The translations under genes and the position numbers were made by a program. Under the pieces are notes generated by a model. That model was not told the DNA's origin. It ran no database searches and was given only the letters and a program-made list of their open reading frames with translations. From Thermohalobaculum sp039821125 (GTDB taxonomy: Bacteria > Pseudomonadota > Alphaproteobacteria > Rhodobacterales > Rhodobacteraceae), in NCBI GenBank assembly GCA_039821125.1, contig JBCBOR010000009.1:26502-90501 (forward strand): a DNA stretch of 64,000 bases, in the 5' to 3' direction. Positions 24,473-33,607 of this stretch are shown piece by piece (the stretch's first letter is position 1; each line of letters opens with the position of its first letter).

Positions 24473-24548
24473 TGGTGGGCGGTGAGAGACTCGAACTCCC
24501 GACATCCTCGGTGTAAACGAGGCGCTCTACCAACTGAGCTAACCGCCC
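24473..24548 (-). tRNA. tRNA-Val (anticodon UAC)
   Basis: A complete cloverleaf on the minus strand: acceptor GGGCGGT pairing with ACCGCCC, D-arm GCTCAGTTGGTAGAGC, anticodon stem CCTCG/CGAGG with loop TTTACAC (anticodon TAC), T-arm with TTCGAGT, discriminator A, and an encoded CCA. It lies between the amino-acid permease gene and the lon stop codon. Confidence 0.97.
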
Positions 24549-24657
24549 TCCGGCCCGCAGCGTTTAGCGGAAGTGCCGTGGCACCTCAAGCCCTGCCGGT
24601 GCGCCTTGCCCCGGCCTGTGACGGGCACGCCGCCAAGGCCGGGATCATCATGTCAGA

Positions 24658-27069
24658 TCAGTGCGCCAGGGACGCCTCTGCACCATCACCGGGCTCGGAC
24701 GGCGGCGGGCCATCGAGATGCTCGTCCTCGTCCCACTCAATCGGCTCGGGCGTGTCTGTCAACGCGTGGCTGAGAACCTCCGAGACCGTCTCGACCGGCA
24801 CGATCTCCAGCCCATCCTTGACGTTGTCCGGGATGTCCGGGAGATCCTTGACGTTGTCTTTCGGGATAAGGACCTTGGTGATCCCGCCGCGGAGCGCTGC
24901 CAGAAGCTTCTCCTTAAGCCCGCCGATCGGCAGAACGTTGCCGCGCAGCGTAACCTCCCCAGTCATGGCAATGTCCTTGCGCACCGGGATCTCCGTCAGC
25001 ACCGAGACGATCGATGTCACCATCGCGATCCCGGCCGAGGGCCCGTCCTTGGGCGTTGCGCCTTCGGGCACGTGAACGTGGATGTCGATCTTCTCGAAGC
25101 GCGTCGGTTTAAAGCCGAAATCCGGTGCCTTCGAGCGCACATAGGAGGCCGCGGCGTCGATCGATTCCTTCATCACATCGCCCAGGGTCCCGGTCGTCTT
25201 CATTCGTCCGCGGCCCGGCAGCTTCAGCGCCTCGATGTGCAGCAGGTCGCCACCCACAGAGGTATAGGCCAGACCCGTCGTGACGCCGACCTGATCCTTC
25301 TCCTCGGCCAGCCCGTGCTTGTGGCGCGGCACACCGAGGAAATGCTCCAGCCGGTCCGCTGTCACCTCGATTGCGTCGGTGTCCCCGCGCACGATCTCGG
25401 TGAGTGCCTTGCGGCAAAGCTTGGCCAGTTCACGCTCGAGGTTCCGGACACCGGCCTCCCGCGTGTAGCGGCGAATCATCTCGAGCAACGCATCGTCGGC
25501 CAGTGAGAACTCGCCCTTCTTCAGCCCGTGCTCCTTGACCTGCTTGGGCAGCAGGTGGCGCTTGGCGATCTCGAGTTTCTCATCTTCCGTGTAGCCGGCA
25601 AGCGGGATGATCTCCATCCGGTCCAGCAGCGGCTGCGGCATGTTGTAGGTGTTTGCCGTCGTCAGGAACATCACGTTCGAGAGGTCGTACTCCACCTCGA
25701 GATAGTGGTCCGAGAACGTGCTGTTCTGTTCGGGGTCCAGCACCTCAAGCATCGCAGATGCCGGATCGCCACGGAAATCCTGGCCCATCTTGTCGATTTC
25801 ATCGAGCAAGATCAGAGGGTTGGTGGTTTTCGCCTTCTTCATCGACTGGATGATCTTGCCGGGCATAGACCCGATATAGGTCCGGCGGTGACCGCGGATT
25901 TCCGCCTCGTCCCGGACACCGCCGAGCGAGATGCGGATAAACTCGCGCCCCGTAGCGCGGGCAACCGATTTGCCGAGGCTCGTCTTGCCCACGCCCGGTG
26001 GGCCGACCAGACACAGAATCGGGCCTTTCAGTTTCTGCGAGCGCTGCTGCACCGCGAGATACTCGACGATCCGCTCCTTGACCTTCTCGAGGCCGAAGTG
26101 ATCGGCGTCCAGAACCTCCTGCGCCTTGCCGAGGTTCTTCTTCACGCGGGACTTCTTGCCCCACGGGATCGAGAGCATCCAATCGAGATAGTTGCGCACG
26201 ACAGTGGCCTCGGCCGACATCGGCGACATGTTCTTGAGCTTCTTCAGCTCGGTCGACGCCTTCTCGCGCGCTTCCTTGGAGAGCTTCGTCTCCTCGATCT
26301 GGTTCTCGTACTCAGCGATCTCGTCGCGACCTTCCTCGTTCTCGCCGAGTTCGCGCTGGATCGCCTTCATCTGTTCATTCAGATAGTATTCGCGCTGGGT
26401 CTTCTCCATCTGGTTCTTGACCCGGCTCTTGATCTTCTTCTCGACCTGCAGGACCGAGATTTCGCCTTGGATCAGCGCGAGGATCTTTTCCATCCGCTCG
26501 GCGACACCCGGTTCCTCGAGCAGTTTCTGCCGCTCCGACAGTTTCACGCCAAGATGCCCCGCGATCGTGTCAGCCAGCTTGGCCGGATCCTCGATCTCGC
26601 CGATATTGGCCATCGCCTCTTCAGGGACATTCTTGTTCAGCTTCACGTAGCGCTCGAATCGGTCAACCAGCGAGCGCGACAGGGCCGACACAGTGCTCTC
26701 GTCGGCTTCCGATTCGGCGATCTCGGTGATGGTTGCCTCGAAGAACTCGTCGTTCGGCACAAAGCCGGTGATCTCGGCGCGCGAGCGGCCTTCGACCAGG
26801 ACTTTCACCGTCCCGTCGGGCAGTTTCAGGAGTTGCAGGACGTTTGCCAGCGAGCCGATGCGATAGATGTCGTCTTCGCCCGGTTCATCCTCGGCGGCAT
26901 CGCGCTGCGAGGCGAGCAGGATCTGGCGGTCGTCTTTCATGACCGCTTCCAGCGCCTTGACGGATTTGGTGCGCCCGACGAAGAGCGGCACGATCATGTG
27001 CGGGAAAACGACGATGTCGCGCAGTGGAAGGACCGGATAGCTCGTCTCGGACTCGATTGATTTGCTCAT
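24658..27069 (-). CDS. lon: ATP-dependent protease La (Lon)
   Basis: An 803-residue cytosolic AAA+ serine protease. The N-terminal substrate domain (about 10-210) and a coiled-coil linker precede the AAA+ module, with Walker A GPPGVGKT and Walker B ILLDEIDKM. The C-terminal proteolytic domain has the Ser678-Lys721 dyad (DGPSAGIAM and the second Lys of GGLKEK). Length and spacing match typical LonA. It degrades misfolded and selected regulatory proteins. It follows clpX on the same strand, separated by a hairpin at 27171-27193, so it probably has its own promoter. Confidence 0.98.
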   Translation of the reverse strand: MSKSIESETSYPVLPLRDIVVFPHMIVPLFVGRTKSVKALEAVMKDDRQILLASQRDAAEDEPGEDDIYRIGSLANVLQLLKLPDGTVKVLVEGRSRAEITGFVPNDEFFEATITEIAESEADESTVSALSRSLVDRFERYVKLNKNVPEEAMANIGEIEDPAKLADTIAGHLGVKLSERQKLLEEPGVAERMEKILALIQGEISVLQVEKKIKSRVKNQMEKTQREYYLNEQMKAIQRELGENEEGRDEIAEYENQIEETKLSKEAREKASTELKKLKNMSPMSAEATVVRNYLDWMLSIPWGKKSRVKKNLGKAQEVLDADHFGLEKVKERIVEYLAVQQRSQKLKGPILCLVGPPGVGKTSLGKSVARATGREFIRISLGGVRDEAEIRGHRRTYIGSMPGKIIQSMKKAKTTNPLILLDEIDKMGQDFRGDPASAMLEVLDPEQNSTFSDHYLEVEYDLSNVMFLTTANTYNMPQPLLDRMEIIPLAGYTEDEKLEIAKRHLLPKQVKEHGLKKGEFSLADDALLEMIRRYTREAGVRNLERELAKLCRKALTEIVRGDTDAIEVTADRLEHFLGVPRHKHGLAEEKDQVGVTTGLAYTSVGGDLLHIEALKLPGRGRMKTTGTLGDVMKESIDAAASYVRSKAPDFGFKPTRFEKIDIHVHVPEGATPKDGPSAGIAMVTSIVSVLTEIPVRKDIAMTGEVTLRGNVLPIGGLKEKLLAALRGGITKVLIPKDNVKDLPDIPDNVKDGLEIVPVETVSEVLSHALTDTPEPIEWDEDEHLDGPPPSEPGDGAEASLAH

Positions 27070-27170
27070 GAATATGCCTCTGGTGACCGCGCGAATCGGC
27101 GATCTATGGTCTTTTAGGGTACCCCTTTACGTGGGTCCCTGCGCGGCCAAAATCAAGACACTGCCAGGAT

Positions 27171-27193
27171 GCGCCAGCCACACGGGCTGGCGC
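27171..27193 (-). terminator. Hairpin terminator after clpX
   Basis: A perfect 9-bp stem (GCGCCAGCC / GGCTGGCGC) with a 5-nt loop lies 5 bases after the clpX stop. In the minus direction it is followed, after about 14 bases, by a TTGATTTT stretch. It probably limits read-through into lon. Confidence 0.5.
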
Positions 27194-27198
27194 CAAGG

Positions 27199-28461
27199 TC
27201 AGGACGCGTTCGCCTCGGCGCCGGTATCGGCGTAGATATAAAGCGGCTTCGCCTCTCCCGCAATCACGTCGTCATTGACGACGATTTCCTGCACGCTTTC
27301 GTGGCCAGGCAGGTCGAACATCGGATCGAGCAGCACGTCTTCGAGGATCGAGCGCAGGCCGCGCGCACCGGTCTTGCGTTCGATCGCCTTGGCCGCGATC
27401 GCCTGCAGGGCCTCGTCGGTGAACCGCAGCGACACGCTCTCCATGTCGAAGAGCCGCTCGTACTGCTTGACCAGCGCGTTCTTCGGCTGGGTCAGGATCG
27501 TGACCAGCGCATCCTCATCGAGATCACGCAAGGTGGCGATCACGGGAAGACGGCCGACGAATTCCGGGATCAGGCCGAATTTCAGCAGATCCTCTGGCTC
27601 GAGGTTCTCGAGAAGATCGCCGACCCTCCGGTCATCCTCGGCTTTCACATCGGCGCCGAAACCCATGGCCGACCCTTTGCCGCGCTGGGCAATGATCTTG
27701 TCCAGACCCGCGAACGCACCGCCGCAGATGAACAGGATGTTGGTCGTGTCGACCTGCAGAAACTCCTGCTGCGGATGCTTGCGCCCGCCCTGCGGCGGCA
27801 CGGAGGCGACAGTGCCTTCCATGATCTTCAGCAGCGCCTGCTGGACCCCTTCGCCGGAGACATCCCGCGTGATGGACGGATTGTCCGACTTGCGGGAGAT
27901 CTTGTCGACCTCATCGATGTAGACGATCCCGCGCTGCGCCCGCTCGACGTTGTAATCTGCCGATTGCAGCAGCTTGAGGATGATGTTCTCGACATCCTCA
28001 CCAACGTACCCCGCTTCGGTCAGGGTCGTCGCGTCGGCCATCGTGAAGGGCACATCGAGGATGCGCGCCAGCGTCTGCGCCAGCAGCGTTTTGCCGCAGC
28101 CGGTCGGACCGATCAGCAGGATATTCGACTTCGCCAGCTCGACATCCGAGGATTTCTGCGCGTGGTTCAGACGCTTGTAGTGATTGTGGACCGCGACCGA
28201 GAGCACGCGCTTGGCCATGGCCTGGCCGATCACGTAGTCGTCGAGAACCTCACAGATATCCTTGGGGGTCGGAACACCGTCGGAGGATTTGACGAGGTTG
28301 TTCTTCGTCTCCTCCCGGATGATGTCCATGCACAGCTCGACGCATTCATCACAGATGAACACAGTCGGCCCGGCGATCAGCTTGCGAACCTCGTGCTGGC
28401 TCTTTCCGCAGAAAGAACAGTAGAGTGTGTTTTTGCTGTCCGAGCCGCTATTTTTGCTCAT
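27199..28461 (-). CDS. clpX: ATP-dependent Clp protease ATP-binding subunit ClpX
   Basis: A 420-residue AAA+ unfoldase. The N-terminal zinc-binding domain has Cys15, Cys18, Cys37 and Cys40. The AAA+ domain has Walker A GPTGCGKT, Walker B VYIDEVDKI and the pore loop GYVGED. The GFGAD stretch lies in the IGF-loop region that docks on ClpP. It lies about 140 bases after clpP on the same strand and feeds substrates to it. Confidence 0.98.
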   Translation of the reverse strand: MSKNSGSDSKNTLYCSFCGKSQHEVRKLIAGPTVFICDECVELCMDIIREETKNNLVKSSDGVPTPKDICEVLDDYVIGQAMAKRVLSVAVHNHYKRLNHAQKSSDVELAKSNILLIGPTGCGKTLLAQTLARILDVPFTMADATTLTEAGYVGEDVENIILKLLQSADYNVERAQRGIVYIDEVDKISRKSDNPSITRDVSGEGVQQALLKIMEGTVASVPPQGGRKHPQQEFLQVDTTNILFICGGAFAGLDKIIAQRGKGSAMGFGADVKAEDDRRVGDLLENLEPEDLLKFGLIPEFVGRLPVIATLRDLDEDALVTILTQPKNALVKQYERLFDMESVSLRFTDEALQAIAAKAIERKTGARGLRSILEDVLLDPMFDLPGHESVQEIVVNDDVIAGEAKPLYIYADTGAEANAS

Positions 28462-28601
28462 TACACTTCTCCGGACGGGACCTATCCCGCCAATCCTCCT
28501 ACACGCCCATTAACATTTCGGTAATGGCCGAATCCGGTAAAATTATGTTTAGCGTTTCGCAACAAGTGTGTCACGGCACGCCCGGCACGTCCATTCCGAC
28601 G

Positions 28602-29234
28602 TTACGCCTCGGAGTCATCCGGTATTGAGCGCGCTTCGACGATATTGTCAACCAGCCCCCAGTCGCGGGCTTCCTCGGGTGACATGAAATTGTCACGGTC
28701 GAGCGCCTTTTCGATGGTCTCGATGTCCTGACCGGTGTGCTTCTGATAGATCTGGTTCAGCCGGTCCTTCAGATCCTGCGTTTCCTTGGCGTGGATCATG
28801 ATGTCCGAGGCCTGACCGCGGAACCCGCCCGAGGGCTGGTGCACCATCACCCGGCTGTTGGGCAGGGCAAAGCGCATGTCCTTCTCGCCCGCCGTCAGCA
28901 GCAGCGAGCCCATCGAGGCCGCCTGGCCGATCACCAGGGTCGACACCTTGGGCCGGATGTACTGCATCGTGTCATAGATCGAGAGCCCCGATGTCACCAC
29001 GCCGCCGGGGCTGTTGATGTACATCGCAATCTCTTTCTTCGGATTTTCCGCCTCGAGAAACAGCAACTGCGCGACGACCAGCGTGGCCATCTGATCCTCG
29101 ACCGGGCCGGCGAGGAAGACGATCCGCTCCTTCAGAAGGCGCGAGAAAATGTCGTACCGGGTCGAGCCGCGGGCGGTAATCTCCTCGACGGTCGGGATGA
29201 TGAAGCTGGTAAAGGTATCGATTGGATCGCGCAT
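28602..29234 (-). CDS. clpP: ATP-dependent Clp protease proteolytic subunit ClpP
   Basis: A 210-residue serine protease that assembles into a tetradecamer. The catalytic triad is Ser107 (GQAASMGS), His132 (MVHQPSGG) and Asp181 (LDRDNFMS). The YINSPGG motif that lines the substrate groove is at about 72-78. It is upstream of clpX in the same direction, as in most proteobacteria. Confidence 0.98.
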   Translation of the reverse strand: MRDPIDTFTSFIIPTVEEITARGSTRYDIFSRLLKERIVFLAGPVEDQMATLVVAQLLFLEAENPKKEIAMYINSPGGVVTSGLSIYDTMQYIRPKVSTLVIGQAASMGSLLLTAGEKDMRFALPNSRVMVHQPSGGFRGQASDIMIHAKETQDLKDRLNQIYQKHTGQDIETIEKALDRDNFMSPEEARDWGLVDNIVEARSIPDDSEA

Positions 29235-29516
29235 TGTTCTGCCTGATGTTCGGGCCCGGAGGGCGGGCGGGGGCCATTCTGCCCATTCGTTACCTGAAAG
29301 TCTTAATGACTGCTTAGTGGACCTTCAATGCCAAGAACGGAAAATCTTGGTAACGCTGCTGGCAGGAACGCGGATCGTGGGGGATTTCCGGGATGATGAA
29401 AACGCGATGAGAGGCTGTGATCGGCCCGGCACCGCTCCCCTGCCAGTGTTGCACCGCTGGTTTGTGTCCCGAGGGCCCACCCACCCGCGGCGCCGGGCCG
29501 GTTGGCGGTGTGCGTG

Positions 29517-30389
29517 ATGGCGGGCCGTCCGCTCTGGCTGGTGTTGGCGCCGGTGATGTTCCTCTGCCTGTGGTCGGGGGGGTATGTGGTGGCCAAGATC
29601 GGCATTCTCTATGCCCCGCCGCTGACCCTCCTTGTGGTCCGCTTTGCGCTGTGTGTCGCGATCATGGGGATTGTCTTCGCGATTCTTCGCCCGCCACTGC
29701 CCGAGCGTGCCGCGGATTGGGGGCACCTGGCGCTGGTCGGGGTGCTGATCCAGACTGTGTATTTTGGTCTGTCTTATATGGCGTTTCACGCGGATGTCGC
29801 CTCTGGCACTGTGGCTCTGATCATGTCGCTGCAGCCGATTCTCGTCGCGATCACGGCGCCGGGCTGGACCGGCGAGCGGATCGGCTGGCAACGCTGGATC
29901 GGCTTTGCGATGGGGCTGGTCGGGACCGCGGTCGTGATCGCCGTCCGGCTGGAGATCGCGGCCCCGCCGCTGATCGGGTTCGTCTATGCAGCCCTGGGTC
30001 TCGCCGGGATGACCGCTGCCGCGCTCTGGGAGAAGCGGTTCGGGCTGACCCACCATCCGGTGACATCGAACCTGATCGGTTATGCGGCGGGGCTGATCGG
30101 GATCCTGCCCTTCGCGCTGGTGATGGAGACGCCCGACATCGACTGGACGCCGACGTTTATCGGCGCGCTTGGCTATCTGGTGATCGGCAATTCGCTGATC
30201 GCGGTGACACTGCTTTTGGCGATGATCCGCGCAGGCGAGGTGGCACGGGTGTCGGCGTTGCTGTTCCTGGTGCCGCCGCTGGCCGCCGTGTTTGGCTGGC
30301 TGACGCTGGGTGAGGTGATGCCGCCCGCCGCATGGGCGGGCATGGCCGTGGCCGGGGCCGGTGTCTGGATCGCGACGCGGGCGCGCTGA
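29517..30389 (+). CDS. DMT-superfamily (EamA) transporter
   Basis: A 290-residue inner-membrane protein with ten predicted hydrophobic segments arranged as two EamA repeats of about 130 residues. The second repeat ends in the typical LGEVMPPAAWAGMAVAGAG. EamA proteins often export amino acids or metabolites; the cargo is unknown. It lies on the opposite strand between tig and clpP, with a 17-base gap to the convergent tig stop. I chose ATG 29517; in-frame TTG and GTG codons lie just before it. Confidence 0.88.
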   Translation: MAGRPLWLVLAPVMFLCLWSGGYVVAKIGILYAPPLTLLVVRFALCVAIMGIVFAILRPPLPERAADWGHLALVGVLIQTVYFGLSYMAFHADVASGTVALIMSLQPILVAITAPGWTGERIGWQRWIGFAMGLVGTAVVIAVRLEIAAPPLIGFVYAALGLAGMTAAALWEKRFGLTHHPVTSNLIGYAAGLIGILPFALVMETPDIDWTPTFIGALGYLVIGNSLIAVTLLLAMIRAGEVARVSALLFLVPPLAAVFGWLTLGEVMPPAAWAGMAVAGAGVWIATRAR

Positions 30390-30406
30390 GGCGCCCGGCA
30401 GCGGCC

Positions 30407-31774
30407 CTATGCCTCGTCTTTGGCGGGTGCCTTGGCTTCGTCTTCGGCGTCGAGCGCTTCCAGTTCGGCCTGCAGGTCGTCCTTCGACACCGGAACCTCG
30501 GTGATATCCGCCTTCTCGAGGATCAGATCGACGACCTTGTCCTCGAACAGCGGCGCGCGGATCTGTTCCAGAGCCTCGCGGTTCTGTTTGACGAACTCGA
30601 AGAACTCGCGTTCCTGCCCGGGGTACTGGCGGGCCTGCGCCATGATCGCCTGGCCAAGATCGGATTCCGAGATTTCGACCTCTTCGCGCTGGCCGATCTC
30701 GGCGAGCAGCAGACCAAGCCGGACACGGCGCTGCGCGAGTGTGCTGTGCTCATCGGTCGGCTCGATCTCGGGTTGCTCCGCCGGCGGCTCGGCCCCCTGA
30801 TTCTCCTCGTGCCAGAGCTGGTGCGCGATCGAGGTCGCCTCGGCGGTGACCAGCGTTTCGGGCAGCTCGAAGCTGACCATCTCGTCGAGCGCATCGAGCA
30901 GGCGGCGCTTGGCCAGCGTGCGCGACGCATCGGCATATTCCGCTGCGATCCGCTCCTTCAACTGGTCCTTCAGACCATCGAGCGTCTCCGCCCCGAAGCG
31001 TTCAGCCAGCGCATCGTCGATCGCCGCCGCTTTGGGCGCCCGGATTTCCTTGACCGTGACCTCGAAGACGGCGTCCTTGCCCGCGAGGTTCGGCGCGCCG
31101 TACTCCTCCGGGAAGGTTACGTTCACGTCCTTCTGCTCGCCCGCCTTGACGCCGGTGAGCTGCTCCTCGAAGCCGGGAATGAAGCTGCTCGAGCCGAGCA
31201 CAAGCGGATAATCCTCTGCCTCGCCGCCCTCGAACGCTTCGCCATCGATCTTGCCGAGGAAATCGATCACGACCTGATCCTTGTCCTCGGACACCGCGCC
31301 GTCTTCGCGCGCCTCGTACTCGACCGCGCTGTCGGCAAGCTTGCCGAGCGCTTCTTCCAGCGCCGCGTCGTCGACCTCGAGGGTTTTGCGCTCGAGCTTG
31401 ATCGCGGCGTAGTCGAGATCGGGCACATCGGGCAGGCACTCGTAGGCGATCTCTACGTTCAGATCATCGCCTTCCTCGAAATTCTCGTTGGCGATCTTGA
31501 TGTCGGGCTGGCGCGCCGGGCGGTGGCCCGCTTCCTTGAGATGCTCGGCGACCGAGCCCTCAACGGTTTCCTGAACCACTTCGCCCAGAACCGATTTGCC
31601 GAACATCTTCTTCAGCAGCGGCAGCGGAGCCTTGCCCTTGCGAAAGCCCTTCATCTGGAAGTCCTTGCGGACCGTCTCGAGCTTTTCCGTGGTCTTGGCG
31701 TCCAGATCAGCGGCAGTTACCACCAGGGCATATTCGCGTTTCAGCCCCTCGGACTTGGTTTCCGTTACCTGCAT
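30407..31774 (-). CDS. tig: Trigger factor (ribosome-associated chaperone, prolyl isomerase)
   Basis: A 455-residue chaperone that binds the ribosomal exit tunnel. The ribosome-binding signature GFRKGKAPLPLLKKMFG lies at about residues 43-59. An FKBP-type isomerase domain (about 160-245) with VVIDFLGKIDGEAFEGG follows, and then the long helical substrate-cradling domain. The C-terminus is acidic and Ala-rich. ATG 31774 gives the normal MQVTET start; the frame is open upstream only through the tRNA-Leu gene. Confidence 0.97.
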   Translation of the reverse strand: MQVTETKSEGLKREYALVVTAADLDAKTTEKLETVRKDFQMKGFRKGKAPLPLLKKMFGKSVLGEVVQETVEGSVAEHLKEAGHRPARQPDIKIANENFEEGDDLNVEIAYECLPDVPDLDYAAIKLERKTLEVDDAALEEALGKLADSAVEYEAREDGAVSEDKDQVVIDFLGKIDGEAFEGGEAEDYPLVLGSSSFIPGFEEQLTGVKAGEQKDVNVTFPEEYGAPNLAGKDAVFEVTVKEIRAPKAAAIDDALAERFGAETLDGLKDQLKERIAAEYADASRTLAKRRLLDALDEMVSFELPETLVTAEATSIAHQLWHEENQGAEPPAEQPEIEPTDEHSTLAQRRVRLGLLLAEIGQREEVEISESDLGQAIMAQARQYPGQEREFFEFVKQNREALEQIRAPLFEDKVVDLILEKADITEVPVSKDDLQAELEALDAEDEAKAPAKDEA

Positions 31775-31837
31775 TTCAGTCCTCTTCAGCCCCGTGTGCC
31801 GCGCATCGGTTACGGGATGATCAAAGTTGGGCGGTCT

Positions 31838-31922
31838 TGGTGCGGGCGGAGGGACTTGAACCCCCACGCCGTGCGGCACGAGAACCTAAATCTCGCGTGT
31901 CTACCAATTCCACCACGCCCGC
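31838..31922 (-). tRNA. tRNA-Leu (anticodon UAG)
   Basis: An 85-nt class II tRNA on the minus strand. Acceptor GCGGGCG pairs with CGCCCGC, the anticodon stem CGAGA/TCTCG holds the loop TTTAGGT (anticodon TAG), there is a long variable arm, the T-loop is TTCAAGT, the discriminator is A and CCA is encoded. It lies 63 bases upstream of tig and may be co-transcribed with it. Confidence 0.96.
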
Positions 31923-31997
31923 GACACCGGACCGATCCGGCGAATTCGGCGCCTCTATAACAACGAGTCGGTGGGGGCGATAGGATAAAATGAAGCG

Positions 31998-32028
31998 CCG
32001 TGCGCGCCGCAGGACGGGCTGCGCACGG
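31998..32028 (-). terminator. Candidate terminator hairpin after glutamate dehydrogenase
   Basis: An 8-bp perfect stem (CCGTGCGC / GCGCACGG) lies about 60 bases after the dehydrogenase stop. In the minus direction it is followed by CGCTTCATTTTATCC, a moderately T-rich run. A smaller 7-bp hairpin (CCTGAAC / GTTCAGG, 32043-32064) lies between it and the stop codon. Confidence 0.4.
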
Positions 32029-32087
32029 GAAAGCACGGCGGCCCTGAACAGAACCCCGTTCAGGAACCGCAGTTCAGCAAGCGTCGC

Positions 32088-33518
32088 TCAGAGACCTTTC
32101 GCCTGATAGGTCTCGGCAACGCGGTTGATCGCAACGATGAAGCCCGCGGTGCGCAGATCCTTGACGTCACTGCGCGAGCGCCAGACGCTCGCCATCGACT
32201 GGTAGGCGATGCGCATGGTGTCATCGAGACCCGAGCGCACCAGCTCGAGTTCGTCCGCGCCGCGCAGGTATTTCTCGCGGAACTCATCGGAGACCGTGTT
32301 GTTGGTCAGGCGCTCGATCTCGTTGACCAGCAGGCGGTGGCGCGCCTCCTCCTGTCGGCGCTGCATGCGGCCGAAGCGGATATGGCTGAGGTTCTTGACC
32401 CACTCGAAATAGGACACCGTGACGCCGCCCGCATTGGCGTAGAGATCAGGGATGATGACCACACCCTGGTCCCGCAGGATATCGTTCGCGCCTGCTGTGA
32501 CCGGGCCGTTCGCGGCCTCGACGATCAGCGGGGTCTTGAGTTTGCGCACATTGCCGAGGTTGATGACCCCCTCGAGCGCGGCGGGGATGAGGATGTCGCA
32601 CTCCTCCTCCAGCACCTTGGCGCCGTTCTCGATATAGCTTGCGCCCGGGAAGCCCGCGACACCGCCGCGCTCGAGCATATGATCACGCACGGCCTCGATG
32701 TTCAGCCCGTCGGTGTTGACGATCGCACCATCGCGCTCGCCGATACCGATGATCTTGCAGCCATCTTCCTCCTCGAGGAACTTGGCGGCGTGGTAGCCCA
32801 CGTTGCCGAGACCCTGGACGATCACGCGCTTGCCGCCGAGCCCGGCGGACAGCCCGGTTTTCGCCAGATCATCCGGGTTCCGGAAGAACTCCTGAATGGC
32901 GTATTGCACGCCGCGGCCCGTCGCTTCGACCCGGCCAGCGATCCCGCCCGAGTTGCGCGGCTTGCCGGTGACACAGGCGTTGCCGTCGATATCGGTCGTG
33001 TGCATGCGCTTGTACTGATCGGCGATCCAGGCCATCTCCCGCTCGCCGGTGCCCATGTCCGGTGCGGGCACGTTCTGCGAGGGGTTGATCAGGTCGCGCT
33101 TGATCAGCTCATAGGCAAAGCGGCGGGTGATCCGCTCCATCTCGTCTGCGTTCCACTCCCGCGGGTTGATGCGCAGGCCGCCCTTCGAGCCGCCAAACGG
33201 CACCTCGACCAGCGCGCACTTGTAGGTCATCAGAGCGGCCAGCGCCTCGACCTCGTCCTGGTGGACATTGTCGGCGAACCGGATCCCGCCCTTCACCGGT
33301 TCCATATGTTCCGAATGCACCGAGCGATAGCCCGTGAACGTGTGGATCTTGCCGCGCAGCTTGACCCCGAACCGGACTGTGTAGGTCGAATTGCAGACCT
33401 TGATTTTCTCATCCAGTCCCTCCGGCATATCCAGCAGCGAGGACGCCTGATGAAACATGAGTTCGACGCTGTCGCGAAAGCTTGGTTCGGTGGTACTTTG
33501 AAACACGGTGGTACTCAT
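32088..33518 (-). CDS. Glu/Leu/Phe/Val dehydrogenase family protein, glutamate dehydrogenase
   Basis: A 476-residue cytosolic amino-acid dehydrogenase. The substrate Lys is in PFGGSKGGLRINP (about residue 105), and the catalytic Asp segment is PAPDMGTGEREMAWI. The Rossmann NAD(P) domain starts at GKRVIVQGLGNVGYHAAKFL. Length and motifs fit glutamate dehydrogenase, which interconverts glutamate with 2-oxoglutarate and ammonia. The ATG at 33518 has GGGAGGG upstream. It stands alone, between tig/tRNA-Leu and hrpB. Confidence 0.92.
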   Translation of the reverse strand: MSTTVFQSTTEPSFRDSVELMFHQASSLLDMPEGLDEKIKVCNSTYTVRFGVKLRGKIHTFTGYRSVHSEHMEPVKGGIRFADNVHQDEVEALAALMTYKCALVEVPFGGSKGGLRINPREWNADEMERITRRFAYELIKRDLINPSQNVPAPDMGTGEREMAWIADQYKRMHTTDIDGNACVTGKPRNSGGIAGRVEATGRGVQYAIQEFFRNPDDLAKTGLSAGLGGKRVIVQGLGNVGYHAAKFLEEEDGCKIIGIGERDGAIVNTDGLNIEAVRDHMLERGGVAGFPGASYIENGAKVLEEECDILIPAALEGVINLGNVRKLKTPLIVEAANGPVTAGANDILRDQGVVIIPDLYANAGGVTVSYFEWVKNLSHIRFGRMQRRQEEARHRLLVNEIERLTNNTVSDEFREKYLRGADELELVRSGLDDTMRIAYQSMASVWRSRSDVKDLRTAGFIVAINRVAETYQAKGL

Positions 33519-33607
33519 CGTTTGTCCCTCCCAAAGAAGACCTGGGTATGTCCCGGTACATTCGGGAAGGATGGGCCAAAACTGGCGTGCAGTCTTGGGT
33601 TGAATCG

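Noticed and set aside
31821..32036. Small minus-strand frame across tRNA-Leu
   Set aside because: It covers the tRNA gene and has no coding signature.
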